DNA from: an uncultured Roseburia sp.
GTDB lineage: Bacteria; Bacillota; Clostridia; Lachnospirales; Lachnospiraceae
Direction: 5' to 3'
DNA: 64,000 bases
NCBI GenBank assembly: GCA_947573605.1
Contig: CANPGM010000002.1
Span: 83,407-147,406 of the forward strand
Both the position numbers and the translations under genes were made by a program. This document shows, in pieces, positions 29,025-39,013 of this stretch. Positions within the stretch are counted from its first letter, which is position 1, and each line of letters opens with the position of its first letter. Below the pieces are notes generated by a model. It did no database searches and was not told the DNA's origin. It was given only the letters and a program-made list of their open reading frames with translations.

Positions 29025-29052
29025 ATTATATCGGAAGCGTTTAAAAAAACAA
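29025..29052 (-). promoter_or_regulatory. Sigma-A promoter of the hydrogenase
   Basis: On the minus strand TTGTTT (29052-29047), 16 bases, TATAAT (29030-29025). Confidence 0.7.
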
Positions 29053-29182
29053 TAGTTTCAAATGTTTTTCTTGCAAAACATCGAAAACAGCGGTAAAACG
29101 CAGTCCCTTTGTCTATCATAACAGAAACATCGACGCTGTAAATCCACAGATTCTGGAAACTTTCCAGTCATTGGAAGTCGGC

Positions 29183-30778
29183 TTACGATATTACGGCGTC
29201 CAGCATCGCATACAGCTTTCGGATGTCAAGCGGTTTGCTGATATGTCCGTCCATACCGGCCTCAAACGATCGCTTTACGTCCTCTTCAAAAGCGTTCGCC
29301 GTCATTGCCAGAATCGGTATCCGTCTTCCGTCTGCACCTATGCAGCTCCGGATCTCTCTTGCAGCGCTCAGTCCGTCCATTACGGGCATCCGAATATCCA
29401 TCAGTATGACGTCATAATACCCCGGTTCATGGTTCCTGTATGCATCTACACACTCTTCCCCGTTGCGCGTAACTTCCACTTCAAAACCCTTATGTAACAA
29501 CACATTTTTGGCAATCTCAATATTGACTTCGTTGTCTTCCGCCATAAGCGCGCGTCTTCCCGTAAAGTCATAATCGGAATAACTTCCGCCGGAAAACGAA
29601 GCCTCCCGTTTCTTCTTTCTCTGCTCTTTTTTCAGCGATACGGTGATTGTAAAAGCAGTCCCTTTGCCTTTTTTACTTGCGACCTCGATTTCGCCGTACA
29701 TCAGTTCTATAATATTCTTTGCAATTGCAAGACCGAGTCCGGTTCCTCCGTAAAGCGTCGTACTTCCGTCATGTTCCTGTTCGAACGGACCGAAAATTCT
29801 GGGCAGAAATTCTTCATCCATCCCGATTCCGTTATCTGTAACCGTAAACCGAAGCGTGTCCTCCGATTTGCCGTTTGCTACCACCTCCGCCGTAAAGCGA
29901 ACGCTTCCTCCCGGCTTCGTATACTTTACCGCATTGGACAATACCTTAAGCAGCGCCTGAGAGAGCTTTTCCCGGTCAAAAACATAATATTTTTCCGTAT
30001 CGCCCACTATGGACATTTCAAAATTTACGCCCTTTTCCCCGGCTGTTTCCCGTACCCGGCCGCATGTCTCCTCCAAAAACAAACAAAAATCTACTGCCTC
30101 AAACGACAGCGCAATCGCCCCGTTTTCCAGATTTGATAAATTCAAAATATCATTGACAAATGAAAGCAGAAAATGCGCGGACTCCTCTATTTTATTCAGA
30201 TTTTCGTAAGTCTGCTTCGGCAGTTCTCTGTATTCCCGGCTCAAATAAGAAAGCCCGATGATGGCGTTTAACGGCGTTCGTATCTCATGACTCATACGGG
30301 ACAAAAATTCTTCCTTTGCCCGATTGGCTCTTTTCGTCTCTAAAAGCGCCGCCGCAAGCTCTTCCCTTCTGCGCTGCTCCTGCTCGTAAACGGCTGTAAT
30401 ATCCTTGCGGATAAACAATAGCTTTTGTTTTTCTTCATTATAATAACGTACCGTCATCTGCTTCCTGCGATAGGAACCGTCCTGGTATCGAATGCGGAAG
30501 GAAATAATAACGGCAGGCTCCGTTTCCAGCCGATTTATAATATTTTTCAAATCAAACTGCTCCGTGCACGCTTCCATGTCGTCGGGATGCACATATCCGG
30601 GAATACAGCGTTTATTTACTTCGGAATAAATACCGTTCTGATCCGGCAGCACCTCCGTCGACGCGTCGGTAACAATTACCATCGACTCCTGTGTATCTAC
30701 ATCCACATAAGAAATAAACTCTATTTCACTGCGGACGACATCTTCGATAATGTGATTTCTCAATTCCCCGTCATTCAT
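29183..30778 (-). CDS. Soluble PAS hybrid histidine kinase with receiver domain
   Basis: The protein has 531 residues and no membrane segment. A PAS-like domain (about 18-130, ending [14 protein letters not shown]) leads into a HisKA domain with [13 protein letters not shown] (His164), then HATPase_c ([31 protein letters not shown]). The receiver (about 409-531) has AEDNEVN and the phosphate-accepting Asp461 in [11 protein letters not shown]. There is no Hpt or output protein beside it. The signal is unknown; the PAS fold suggests a cytosolic ligand or redox input. The gene is alone between the hydrogenase and the methyltransferase, each a separate transcript by spacing. Confidence 0.93.
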   Translation of the reverse strand: MNDGELRNHIIEDVVRSEIEFISYVDVDTQESMVIVTDASTEVLPDQNGIYSEVNKRCIPGYVHPDDMEACTEQFDLKNIINRLETEPAVIISFRIRYQDGSYRRKQMTVRYYNEEKQKLLFIRKDITAVYEQEQRRREELAAALLETKRANRAKEEFLSRMSHEIRTPLNAIIGLSYLSREYRELPKQTYENLNKIEESAHFLLSFVNDILNLSNLENGAIALSFEAVDFCLFLEETCGRVRETAGEKGVNFEMSIVGDTEKYYVFDREKLSQALLKVLSNAVKYTKPGGSVRFTAEVVANGKSEDTLRFTVTDNGIGMDEEFLPRIFGPFEQEHDGSTTLYGGTGLGLAIAKNIIELMYGEIEVASKKGKGTAFTITVSLKKEQRKKKREASFSGGSYSDYDFTGRRALMAEDNEVNIEIAKNVLLHKGFEVEVTRNGEECVDAYRNHEPGYYDVILMDIRMPVMDGLSAAREIRSCIGADGRRIPILAMTANAFEEDVKRSFEAGMDGHISKPLDIRKLYAMLDAVIS

Positions 30779-30915
30779 AACCTGGCTGCTCCATGTTTCC
30801 TTAAATATATTACTAAAGTACTATTAATTATAACCTTTCTACTCTTTATTTCAAGCACTTTTCACAAAAATGGAAACATTTTTCTCCGTTTTTCCGCCGT
30901 GCACGGACACGCTTT

Positions 30916-32322
30916 TTACATCAGCCGACGCTTCCCCTTCGGATAATGGTTTTTCAATACGTCTCCCGAGAGTTTCCCCCAGCCGATGACATAATCATCT
31001 ACGGCAACCAGATACCAGCCCTTTTTTCCATTCACATTTATCGTTTGTCCGCTTAGATACCTTCTGATTTCTTCACTGTCCGACGAAAAACAAACGGAAT
31101 GTACCGCATCTTCGCGTTTTAATGCAAGCGCAAGCGCATGAGACGGTTCAAATCTGTTTTTTTTCATGGTTCCCAGATGAAGACCCGGCCGCAGCACTTT
31201 TATCCCTTTTAAAGAGGGCATTCCTTCCGGAAACAGATAGAGCTGTTCACCGAACTTAAGGAGACCGCCGCAGAGCGGTTTGCAAAGTTCCTCTTTCCGG
31301 AAAATTACGTATTCGGCGCAATCTTTTTCGGAAATTCCCTTTTCGGGCGGATTGACGCAGGTGCCGCCGCCTTCCGATAACGTTCCCCGTTTGTCAAAAA
31401 CAGCCAGAAAATGGCCCTCTCCGTTCAATTTATGCGGCCAGAGCCGTATTGTCCGGTCTGCCCGTTCTTTTTGCTTTTCCGATGTACTTCCGTCCGTCTC
31501 CGCTGGATTTTGATACCAGTCCGCATTGCCTCTTTCCATTCCTGCATACAGACGCGCCGGGACTGTGTCAAATTCCGGATGCGACGCAAGAAACCGCATA
31601 ACGCTTCCTTCGTTTTCCTCCGGCGCAAAGGTACAGGTGGAATACACCAGTCTCCCGCCTGGTTTTAGCATAGCGGCGGCAAGATGTAAAATCCCATCCT
31701 GACGCGCTGCGCAAAGCGCAACGTTTTCCGGGCTCCACTCGCTTCCCGCCTCTTCGTTTTTTCGGAACATACCTTCGCCCGAACACGGCGCGTCTACGAG
31801 AATGCGGTCGAAATATTCTGAGAAAAACTCACAAAGACGCTCCGGCGTTTCATTTGTCACAACTGCGTTCGTAACCCCCATACGCTCGATGTTTTCGGAA
31901 AGAATTTTTGCCCGCGACGGATGTATTTCGTTGCAGATAAGAAGCCCCCGCCCCTTCATACAGGCGGCGATCTGCGTGCTTTTTCCGCCCGGCGCCGCGC
32001 ACAGATCCAAAATCCGTTCGCCCGGCTTTGCCTCAAGATATTCCGCTGGCGCCATTGCCGACGGCTCCTGGATATAATATACGCCCGCTTCATGATACGG
32101 ATGCTTCCCCGGCGCATCTTTTTTTTCATAATAAAATCCGTTTTCATTCCAGCACACCGGCTGCAGCGTAAACTCCGTCCGACCAAGAAAACGCTCCCGG
32201 TCTGTTTTTAAAGGATTCAGCCGCAGCGCATGGTATTCGGGACGCTCGTAGCAGGATAGAAACGCTCCATATTCGTCCTGCAGGATTTCTTTCATTCGGT
32301 TTAGAAATTCCTCCGGTATCAT
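30916..32322 (-). CDS. rsmF: RsmF/RsmB-type RNA (cytosine-5) methyltransferase
   Basis: The protein has 468 residues. The NOL1/NOP2/Sun fold has the SAM motif LDLCAAPGGKSTQIAA, the catalytic cysteine in VDAPCSGEGMFRKNE and the second cysteine in YSTCTFAPEENEG. The C-terminal part (about 330-468) has the PUA-like extension of the RsmF group and ends in PKGKRRLM. It methylates cytosine in 16S rRNA or tRNA. Its start overlaps the end of the GTPase-Rae1 gene by four bases (ATGA), so both act on or near the ribosome and are translated together. Confidence 0.92.
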   Translation of the reverse strand: MIPEEFLNRMKEILQDEYGAFLSCYERPEYHALRLNPLKTDRERFLGRTEFTLQPVCWNENGFYYEKKDAPGKHPYHEAGVYYIQEPSAMAPAEYLEAKPGERILDLCAAPGGKSTQIAACMKGRGLLICNEIHPSRAKILSENIERMGVTNAVVTNETPERLCEFFSEYFDRILVDAPCSGEGMFRKNEEAGSEWSPENVALCAARQDGILHLAAAMLKPGGRLVYSTCTFAPEENEGSVMRFLASHPEFDTVPARLYAGMERGNADWYQNPAETDGSTSEKQKERADRTIRLWPHKLNGEGHFLAVFDKRGTLSEGGGTCVNPPEKGISEKDCAEYVIFRKEELCKPLCGGLLKFGEQLYLFPEGMPSLKGIKVLRPGLHLGTMKKNRFEPSHALALALKREDAVHSVCFSSDSEEIRRYLSGQTINVNGKKGWYLVAVDDYVIGWGKLSGDVLKNHYPKGKRRLM

Positions 32323-34988
32323 TCGGTTTTTCCTCTCTTTTCTTCTTTTTCCGTATCAATCACATAATTTTTCAGCCGCTCTCCCTTTTCCTGGATCAGC
32401 TCTCGAAGCTGCGCTTCGCTTCTCTTTTGTTCCTCTAACAGCTCCGAAGCCGAAAGGAGCAGACAGCCCTGTCCGCGGATGATAATCTGTTCCAGTCCGT
32501 CGGAAGTCGCCACCGTCACCTGATATTTTCTTCCGTTTTCATGTGCAAACTTTTCAATAAAGGCGTCCGCCGTTTCCGCCTCTTTTGTATATACGACATG
32601 TATGTTGTGATAATCCAGAATTTCAGTCTTATGCCCCTTTACACGATAGGCATCGAATACTACAATTAAATTACATCGTTTCATTCCCTGGTAGTTGCAC
32701 ATCAAATCCAGCAGCCGTCCTCTCGCCCCGTCGATATTTTCTTTTGCAAGCGCTTTTAAGTCGTCCCAGGCGAAAATAATATTATAACCGTCCACAAGAA
32801 GGTATTCTTCTCTCGGTTTTGCCGCCTGCGGCTTTAACGCGCGTACGGCCGTATCGCCGGTAATGACGGATTTCCCGGTTCCCCATTTCTTTCGGTCCTT
32901 TTTGTCATTTGAATTCGCCCGGTAGGTTCTGGCGAGAATCGCGTCGATTTCATCGGTACCGATCGCATCTGAGGAAGTAGATTCCTCTTTCTTCCCCGTC
33001 CGCGGGCGAAACGTCTTTATCCGCTCTTCTTTCCCGCCGGATTGTTCCGCCGCGCTTCCTTCCTTTGGCCAAAACCTTTGCTCCAGATGCATATAGTCAA
33101 ATACACGGTCCCATTCAACAACAAAGCCCGCTCCATGCGCGCAGAAAACCGAACCGGACGGATTACAAAGATCGGCATCCGCATCATAGCCGACGGCCGC
33201 AATCACTTCCTCCGTATTATGGCAGGGTCTGTAACCGCCCGGCGTCAGAATAAGACGCCCCTCTCCCTTCGTATAAGCAGTAACCTCTTTCTGATAATTC
33301 TGCATACAGGAAACGGGCGCTCTTCCCGTTAAAACCGCTATGCCTCCGTGAAGCGCGGGCGCAGAGGCGCTGCCGTACCTTTTTTCTATATCGGTCATCG
33401 CACGTCCGACAAGTGCGGACGGCAGTTCCAACCGAAATTCGTAATACGGCTCAAGCAGTACGGAGTCCGCCTGCATCAGCCCCTGGCGAACCGCCCGGTA
33501 CGCCGCCTGCAAAAAATCGCCGCCCTCCGTATGTTTCAGATGTGCGCGGCCGGCAATCAACGTTATTTTTACATCCGTGAGCGCTGCACCCGTCAATACC
33601 CCGACCAGTTCTTTTTCCTCAAGATGTTTTACCACAAGCCTCCGGTAGTTGCCCGAAAGCTCGTCTTCGCTTACTTCTGCTGCAACCTGGACTCCGCTTC
33701 CCGTCTCGCCCGGCTCTAAAAGCAGATGTACCTCCGCATAGTGACGCAGCGGTTCGAAATGACCGACTCCTTCGACGGTATCCGCGATCGTTTCCTTATA
33801 AACAATATTTCCGGTTCCGAATTCCGCCCTTACCCCGAATCGCTCATAGATTCTCCGCTGCAGTATCTCCGCCTGTACTTCTCCCATCAGTCGTACGTTT
33901 ATTTCTTTTAACGTCTCGTTCCATAAAAGATGAAGCTCCGGTTCTTCCTCTTCTATCTGGCGCAGCTTCGGGAGCATAAAAGAAGCGTCCTCCCCGTCCG
34001 GAAAAAGAACCCTGTAATGCAGCACCGGTTCTAAAACAGGCGTATACGTCGATTCTTCCGTTCCGATTCCCTCTCCCGGACGCGTATCGGTAAGCCCGGT
34101 TACGGCTACAGCCATTCCCGCCTCCGCATCTTCCGCCGTCACATATTTTTCACCGGAATAAATACGAATCTGATTGATTTTCTGCCCGTTTATCAAGTCT
34201 TTTACTTTCAGACGCCCGGACGTTATTTTCAGCCAGGTAAGCCTTTGCTTCTGTTCGTCTCTGGCTATTTTAAATACGCGCGCGCCGAACGCGCCGGATG
34301 CTTGCTTGCCTTTGGTATAGCGTTCGATTCCAAGCAGAAATTCTTCTACTCCTGTCAGTTTTAACGCAGAACCAAAATAACAGGGAAACACCGCGCGCGT
34401 ATAAATCATATCCGCAATTCGCGCCGTATCTAATATTCCATTCTCTAAAAACGCTTCCATCGCGGCCTCGTCTTCCATTGCAAGTTCTTCAAAAAAAGCT
34501 TCGTTCTCTTCTCCGGAAAAACAAATACAGCTCTCCGACAGCGCCGTTTGTATCTCAACCATAAGCGCCGTCCGGTCGGTTCCGGGCTGGTCCATTTTAT
34601 TGACAAACAAAAAAACGGGGATTCGATATTTTTTTAACAATCCCCAAAGTGTTTTCGTATGCGAAGTAACGCCGTCCGCTCCGCTGATTAAAAGAACCGC
34701 ATAGTCAAGCGCCTGCAGCGTACGTTCTGCTTCCGGTGAAAAATCCACATGACCGGGCGTATCTAACAGCGTGAGATACATCGTATCGCGGGCAATCACC
34801 GCCTGTTTGGAAAAAATGGTGATTCCGCGTTCCCGCTCCATTGCATCCGTATCTAAAAACGCGTCCTTATGGTCTACTCTGCCCATTTTCCGGATGCTTC
34901 CGCCGAGATACAAAAGTCCCTCGGACAAGGTTGTTTTTCCCGCGTCCACATGCGCCAGAATACCAAGTACAATTTTTTTCATATTCAT
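32319..34988 (-). CDS. Ribosome-protection-type translation GTPase fused to a Rae1/YacP NYN endonuclease domain
   Basis: The protein has 889 residues. Residues 1 to about 640 are an EF-G/TetM-like factor: G1 AHVDAGKTT, switch region RERGITI, G3 DTPGH, G4 NKMD, then the EF-G domains II-V. The domain IV loop reads HLKHTEGGDF where TetM has SPVST, so tetracycline resistance is not supported. A charged linker (about 640-726) joins a YacP/Rae1 domain at 727-870: LLVDGYNIIFAW (Asp733), VVFDAYRVKG (Asp779), KEAETADAFIEK (Asp808) and VATSDGLEQ (Asp830), all acidic residues kept. Rae1 of Bacillus cuts mRNA in the ribosomal A site. The fusion suggests a GTPase that docks on stalled ribosomes and cleaves their mRNA; this is inference. 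The next gene is an RNA methyltransferase. Confidence 0.88.
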   Translation of the reverse strand: MNMKKIVLGILAHVDAGKTTLSEGLLYLGGSIRKMGRVDHKDAFLDTDAMERERGITIFSKQAVIARDTMYLTLLDTPGHVDFSPEAERTLQALDYAVLLISGADGVTSHTKTLWGLLKKYRIPVFLFVNKMDQPGTDRTALMVEIQTALSESCICFSGEENEAFFEELAMEDEAAMEAFLENGILDTARIADMIYTRAVFPCYFGSALKLTGVEEFLLGIERYTKGKQASGAFGARVFKIARDEQKQRLTWLKITSGRLKVKDLINGQKINQIRIYSGEKYVTAEDAEAGMAVAVTGLTDTRPGEGIGTEESTYTPVLEPVLHYRVLFPDGEDASFMLPKLRQIEEEEPELHLLWNETLKEINVRLMGEVQAEILQRRIYERFGVRAEFGTGNIVYKETIADTVEGVGHFEPLRHYAEVHLLLEPGETGSGVQVAAEVSEDELSGNYRRLVVKHLEEKELVGVLTGAALTDVKITLIAGRAHLKHTEGGDFLQAAYRAVRQGLMQADSVLLEPYYEFRLELPSALVGRAMTDIEKRYGSASAPALHGGIAVLTGRAPVSCMQNYQKEVTAYTKGEGRLILTPGGYRPCHNTEEVIAAVGYDADADLCNPSGSVFCAHGAGFVVEWDRVFDYMHLEQRFWPKEGSAAEQSGGKEERIKTFRPRTGKKEESTSSDAIGTDEIDAILARTYRANSNDKKDRKKWGTGKSVITGDTAVRALKPQAAKPREEYLLVDGYNIIFAWDDLKALAKENIDGARGRLLDLMCNYQGMKRCNLIVVFDAYRVKGHKTEILDYHNIHVVYTKEAETADAFIEKFAHENGRKYQVTVATSDGLEQIIIRGQGCLLLSASELLEEQKRSEAQLRELIQEKGERLKNYVIDTEKEEKRGKTE

Positions 34989-35094
34989 TCAGGAAACCCT
35001 TCAAATTCTAATAATCCGTTCGTTCCCTGACACGGCGCAGCCGCTGTATCAGGAACATTTTTATCTTAACACACTTCTTCCTTTGGGTCAAAAA

Positions 35095-35139
35095 AAGGGA
35101 AGCCGGAAACACAATCGGTTCCCGCTTCCCTTCTTTTAC
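35095..35139 (-). terminator. Intrinsic terminator of the SleB-like gene
   Basis: Read leftward, AAGGGAAGCGGGAA pairs imperfectly with TTTCCGGCTTCCCTT and runs into TTTTTTT. It starts about 20 bases after the stop codon. Confidence 0.82.
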
Positions 35140-35159
35140 ATATCCGCCGTATTCTGAAA

Positions 35160-35870
35160 CTAGTAGCAGAAATAATGGCAGCAGATCTGCACGTCAAGAT
35201 TTGATGTCAGCATATAAGTTGAAAAATTCATTGTATCATTTCTTAATAGGTTTGTATTTCCGCTTAACACTTGTTGGATTGATTCATATTCCTTTTCCGT
35301 CGGCTCTGCAATGTCCCTGTTTTTATAAGAACAAAACTGAACCGGATTCTTCTGGCTTAATACCTCATAAAGTGTATTCGGATACAAGTCGGATGCCATG
35401 CGGTTAAAAACCACCTCGACAACCGCTTCCTGCCCCTCGACAGGTTCACCGCACGCTTCGAGCCATACAATTCTGGCAAGAAGGTCGATTTCATCTTCTG
35501 TTAGAGTGATCCCCCAGCGGTTTTCATCCGCCGGCGTCACATTCGCCGCTTCAACGGCGATTCCCTCGCCGTCCGCATAGGCCTCTATACTATCTTTCTC
35601 ATTATCCGCTTCATTTGACGATGCTACTAATTGAACATCCCTTTTCTCAATACCCGTCTTTTCACCTGATTCTGTCGTAAATGAACTTTCTGAAAATGCC
35701 CGGCACACACCTGCGCGAAGTGTCGATTCGTCCAGGGAAGGGCTCATCGCCTCTGCTGTCTCCCCAAAATTATTATGATTCACCGGTGCATTTTCCTTAA
35801 TGTTGGAAGCGGTGATACAGCAAAGCGCCAAAAGCAGCGCGCTGCCCGCGTCCAATATTCTTTTTCTCAT
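35160..35870 (-). CDS. SleB-like cell wall hydrolase
   Basis: The protein has 236 residues from ATG 35870 with AAGGAGAG upstream. A signal-like hydrophobic stretch (residues about 6-20, LDAGSALLLALCC) leads into a low-complexity acidic region, then a Hydrolase_2 domain (about 125-236): LTEDEIDLLARIVWLEACGEP with the catalytic-type Glu, EAVVEVVFNRM, NPVQFCSY. SleB-type lytic enzymes cut the spore cortex during germination; vegetative homologues also exist. The C-terminal QICCHYFCY is unusually rich in cysteine. Confidence 0.87.
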   Translation of the reverse strand: MRKRILDAGSALLLALCCITASNIKENAPVNHNNFGETAEAMSPSLDESTLRAGVCRAFSESSFTTESGEKTGIEKRDVQLVASSNEADNEKDSIEAYADGEGIAVEAANVTPADENRWGITLTEDEIDLLARIVWLEACGEPVEGQEAVVEVVFNRMASDLYPNTLYEVLSQKNPVQFCSYKNRDIAEPTEKEYESIQQVLSGNTNLLRNDTMNFSTYMLTSNLDVQICCHYFCY

Positions 35871-36174
35871 TTCTCTCCTTTCCTCAAGAATGATACAAAA
35901 GAGCGGCAAATAAATCTTTCGTTTATCTGCCGCCGTAACACAAATCCTATCATACTTCATTTTTTCCAAAAGTCAAATTTTTATACCGGGTATTCCCAGA
36001 AAATTTTTCCCCACTATTTACCAGAAATAAATCCGTCAGAAGGAAATAATCTACAAAAATTGGGACATATCTTCTCCTCTTCCACATATTCATAGACAAT
36101 TATTACAAAATTATTACACATCTGTCACAGCTTTTCATATCTTTTAAACAAAGTTGAAATCGAATATATGTTCT
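35871..36174. other. Intergenic region, AT-rich
   Basis: About 300 bases between the MoxR gene and the SleB-like gene. No gene or clear terminator seen. It probably holds the promoter of the SleB-like gene, but I could not fix -35/-10 boxes with confidence. Confidence 0.5.
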
Positions 36175-37668
36175 TCATCCGTCGCGCTCCAATTCCTGCC
36201 GCAATTCGGCTCTTTTTGTGCCGATTAATAACTCTTCGTTATATTTCTGATACCGCGCGCAGGGATGCTCCGTGAAAAACAGCGCCGCCTCAGGAAGAAG
36301 CGTCAGTTCCGTTACAAAAACAACCATTTCCTGTCCGTTTTGAAACGCCGCCTCCATAAAATCAAAGGCTGCCTCTATCGCAGCTTTTGTCTGATCCTCT
36401 GCCTGCGTCAATCTGCTGCACTGCAAATCAAACGCATCCTTTGCAGCGGCAAAAGACTCTTTTGGAGACATCTGTGCGTTTAGTTTTTTTCCGGAATCAC
36501 GCAACGCTTTTAAAAACCGTTCGCCGACGGCACGCTCCGGCTTTAGCAAATCGGCCGTTTGTTTTTTCGTCTCCTGTTCCGTACGTCTGACCAGCGTGTC
36601 AAAATACGCCGACGGACTCTCCGCTTTTTCCACGTTTGCCCGATACTCCTGTAAAATCAGATACCATCTGTCGCACAGCATTTTTTCCTCTCCGACGCGG
36701 TAAAAATATCCGGCCAGTCCGTCGGACAGCAGATTTACAACGCAAAGCCGTTCGTCAAATGCCGCGCGGTAAATTCTGGCATACACAGAACCTTTTACCC
36801 TGCCTTCCAGAATTTCGGGAATACCATAATCGTCTTTATATTTTTGGCAGAGGTCGAAATAAGCCGCCGCATCCTCCGCCACATCGGGATGACGCACAAA
36901 TTCATAGACAATTTCCTCATTGATCGGAAGAGACAGTTCCTCATAGACGTCCATCAGATTACTTAAATCCTCCCAGCCGCGCGCCGTTACAAATCGCAGG
37001 CCGTCCACATCCGCCTCCGTCCGATAAAAATTATTCGGCCGAACTTTCAGATAGCTTAATACGGCGCCGTTTATATGTCTTTCCCTCGCATATGCAAGAA
37101 AGACCTTTAAATCCGCTTCCACCTGTATACAGCGCACGCGGTCCAGCGTCACCATATCAAATTCGCGTACCGATTTATTATATTCCGGCGGATTTCCGGC
37201 AGCCACAATCAGATAGCCCTCCGGCACCGCCTGATTGCCGAACCGCTTGCACTGCAGAAACTGAAGCATCGTAGGCGCAAGCGTTTCCGAAACACAGTTG
37301 ATTTCGTCAATAAAAAGAATTCCTTCTTTCTGACCGCTCTCTTTTTGCTTCCTTAGCACGCTTGCAATAATTTCACTTACGGTATATTCGGTTACGGAAC
37401 AACTTTTTCCCTCAAATTCCTCTTCTTTGATATAGGGGAGTCCGACGGCGCTTTGTCTCGTGTGATGTGTAATCGTATACGAGACAAGGCCGATTCCGCA
37501 CTCTTTTGCAGCCTGTTCCATAATCTGTGTCTTTCCGACGCCGGGCGGCCCGATTAAGAGAATCGGACGCTGTCGTACGGCCGGAATCCTGTAATTTCCA
37601 TATTCGTCTTTTTTCAGATACGCCTTTACCGTGTGAATGATTTCTTCCTTTGCTTCTTTAATATTCAA
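36175..37668 (-). CDS. MoxR-type AAA+ ATPase
   Basis: The protein has 497 residues from a TTG at 37668 with a strong AGGGAGG six bases upstream; an in-frame ATG at 37743 lies far inside the VWA gene and is unlikely. Walker A is GPPGVGKTQ, Walker B GILFIDEINCV, sensor 1 IVAAGNPPEYN and the arginine region DRVRCIQV. From about residue 220 the C-terminal half is helical and not typical of short MoxR proteins. MoxR ATPases act as chaperones or remodelers with VWA partners. The start overlaps the VWA gene by 11 bases. Confidence 0.9.
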   Translation of the reverse strand: MNIKEAKEEIIHTVKAYLKKDEYGNYRIPAVRQRPILLIGPPGVGKTQIMEQAAKECGIGLVSYTITHHTRQSAVGLPYIKEEEFEGKSCSVTEYTVSEIIASVLRKQKESGQKEGILFIDEINCVSETLAPTMLQFLQCKRFGNQAVPEGYLIVAAGNPPEYNKSVREFDMVTLDRVRCIQVEADLKVFLAYARERHINGAVLSYLKVRPNNFYRTEADVDGLRFVTARGWEDLSNLMDVYEELSLPINEEIVYEFVRHPDVAEDAAAYFDLCQKYKDDYGIPEILEGRVKGSVYARIYRAAFDERLCVVNLLSDGLAGYFYRVGEEKMLCDRWYLILQEYRANVEKAESPSAYFDTLVRRTEQETKKQTADLLKPERAVGERFLKALRDSGKKLNAQMSPKESFAAAKDAFDLQCSRLTQAEDQTKAAIEAAFDFMEAAFQNGQEMVVFVTELTLLPEAALFFTEHPCARYQKYNEELLIGTKRAELRQELERDG

Positions 37669-39013
37669 AGTGTTTCCTCCCTCTTTCCTCCTCGCCAAAC
37701 AGCCGCTGCCGCATTGCCCAGGACGGGACCTTTTCGTCCTCATAATCCTCTAAAAATAAAAATGCCGTCCGATAAGACGGTTTTTTCTTCGGATAAATTC
37801 CCTTTCCGTCCGTGAAATACAACAGCCCGGAAAGATGTTTTAACGCCCCCTCGTCTATCAGTTTGTCTATATGGGAAAAAACGGGGCGAAAGTCCGTACC
37901 GCCGCCGCCCGAAAGCGTAAAATGATCCAGAAAGGCCGATAATTCCCGTTCACTTCTGATTTCCACATCCGACCGGATCTGATTGTCGCACTGTAGAATA
38001 CGAATCCTGCTCTGTAAAAAAAAGCAATCGGACTGCATTAAGATTGCGGCGGTTTCCTTTAGAAAACCGGCGACTAATTCCCCGCCGGTCGAATCGCTTG
38101 TATCAATTGCAATGACAAATTCCCGTATCTTTACAGCTTCTCTACTCTCCAGAGGCTCAATCAACGGCATATTTCCGTAGTGTCTCAATCCAAACGAATA
38201 ATAACTTAAATCGAATTCTTCCAAATCCACATGCATTTCCTCATGCATTACAGAAAATTTCCTTAAAAAATCAGCGTAATTCCTGCGGCTTTTTTCCGCC
38301 CGCAGCTGCGCCGCAAACAGTTCTTCCCCTTCTTTTTCTTCTTCCCCGTTTCTCCTGCGGTTTAAATCCGTCTGTCTTGCAATTTTATCCCATTTTTTCT
38401 CTGCATCCGGTTTCTCCGCCCAAATCCCGGCGTTCTCTTTCCGCTCCTTCGGCCAAAAGCAGTGGTCGTCGGTAAAAAATTCCTCCGCAAGCGTTCGCCG
38501 CTCCGTTTCTTCTTTTAACAGAAGCAGACGGTATATCAGCGCCGCTGATATTCTTCTTTCTTTTCCCGAAAGCTCCTCATAAAGCAGACGCCTGTTTCGA
38601 TTTAAAATCCGTGTAATGCCGGGAATCCGCAGCCCGTCAATCGTATATTCCACCGCTATGTCACAGGCCGTATGCCACAGTTCCCTGTCCCGGTTCCCTC
38701 CGATCCAAAGATGGGAAAAAATACAGTGCAGTATCGTATGGAGGTACGCGCGGATTAAAAAATCGGGATTTGTACGAAATACGGAAAGCAAATGTTCCGG
38801 CGGAAAATAGAGAAACTCACCGTCGGTTGCAAACGCCCGAATCTGACTTGCCTCCTTTGGCACAAGCGCCGAAAGGGCGACCTGCATGTAGCGCAGCTTC
38901 ATATAAAGCTCGCTTCTGATATAGTCGATGACTTTCACCGCCATTTCCGCTTCCCATTCCGCCTGCGTCTTTTGATGCGTCTTTTCTTTTTCCTGCATCC
39001 GGCTCTCCTTCAT
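37658..39013 (-). CDS. DUF2201 metallopeptidase-like protein with C-terminal VWA domain
   Basis: The protein has 451 residues. The N-terminal DUF2201 part has HTILHCIFSH (about 91-100), an HxxxHxxxxH array resembling a zinc site, and later DLNRR-rich charged linkers (about 185-270). The C-terminal VWA domain has an intact MIDAS: AIDTSDST (DxSxS), GGGGTDF (Thr) and LLYFTDGKG (Asp). It directly abuts the LRR gene (TAA then ATG). A second ATG at 38998 has AAGGAG at better distance and may be the true start. VWA proteins next to MoxR ATPases usually deliver the ATPase to a target. Confidence 0.86.
   Translation of the reverse strand: MKESRMQEKEKTHQKTQAEWEAEMAVKVIDYIRSELYMKLRYMQVALSALVPKEASQIRAFATDGEFLYFPPEHLLSVFRTNPDFLIRAYLHTILHCIFSHLWIGGNRDRELWHTACDIAVEYTIDGLRIPGITRILNRNRRLLYEELSGKERRISAALIYRLLLLKEETERRTLAEEFFTDDHCFWPKERKENAGIWAEKPDAEKKWDKIARQTDLNRRRNGEEEKEGEELFAAQLRAEKSRRNYADFLRKFSVMHEEMHVDLEEFDLSYYSFGLRHYGNMPLIEPLESREAVKIREFVIAIDTSDSTGGELVAGFLKETAAILMQSDCFFLQSRIRILQCDNQIRSDVEIRSERELSAFLDHFTLSGGGGTDFRPVFSHIDKLIDEGALKHLSGLLYFTDGKGIYPKKKPSYRTAFLFLEDYEDEKVPSWAMRQRLFGEEERGRKHFEY

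Noticed and set aside
30916..32322. RsmB (Fmu) instead of RsmF
   Set aside because: No N-terminal NusB-like domain; the C-terminal PUA-like extension fits RsmF better.
32319..34988. Tetracycline-resistance gene (tetM/tetW-like)
   Set aside because: The GTPase domains resemble TetM, but the domain IV loop is HLKHTEGG instead of SPVST and a Rae1-type nuclease is fused behind; a resistance call is not supported.
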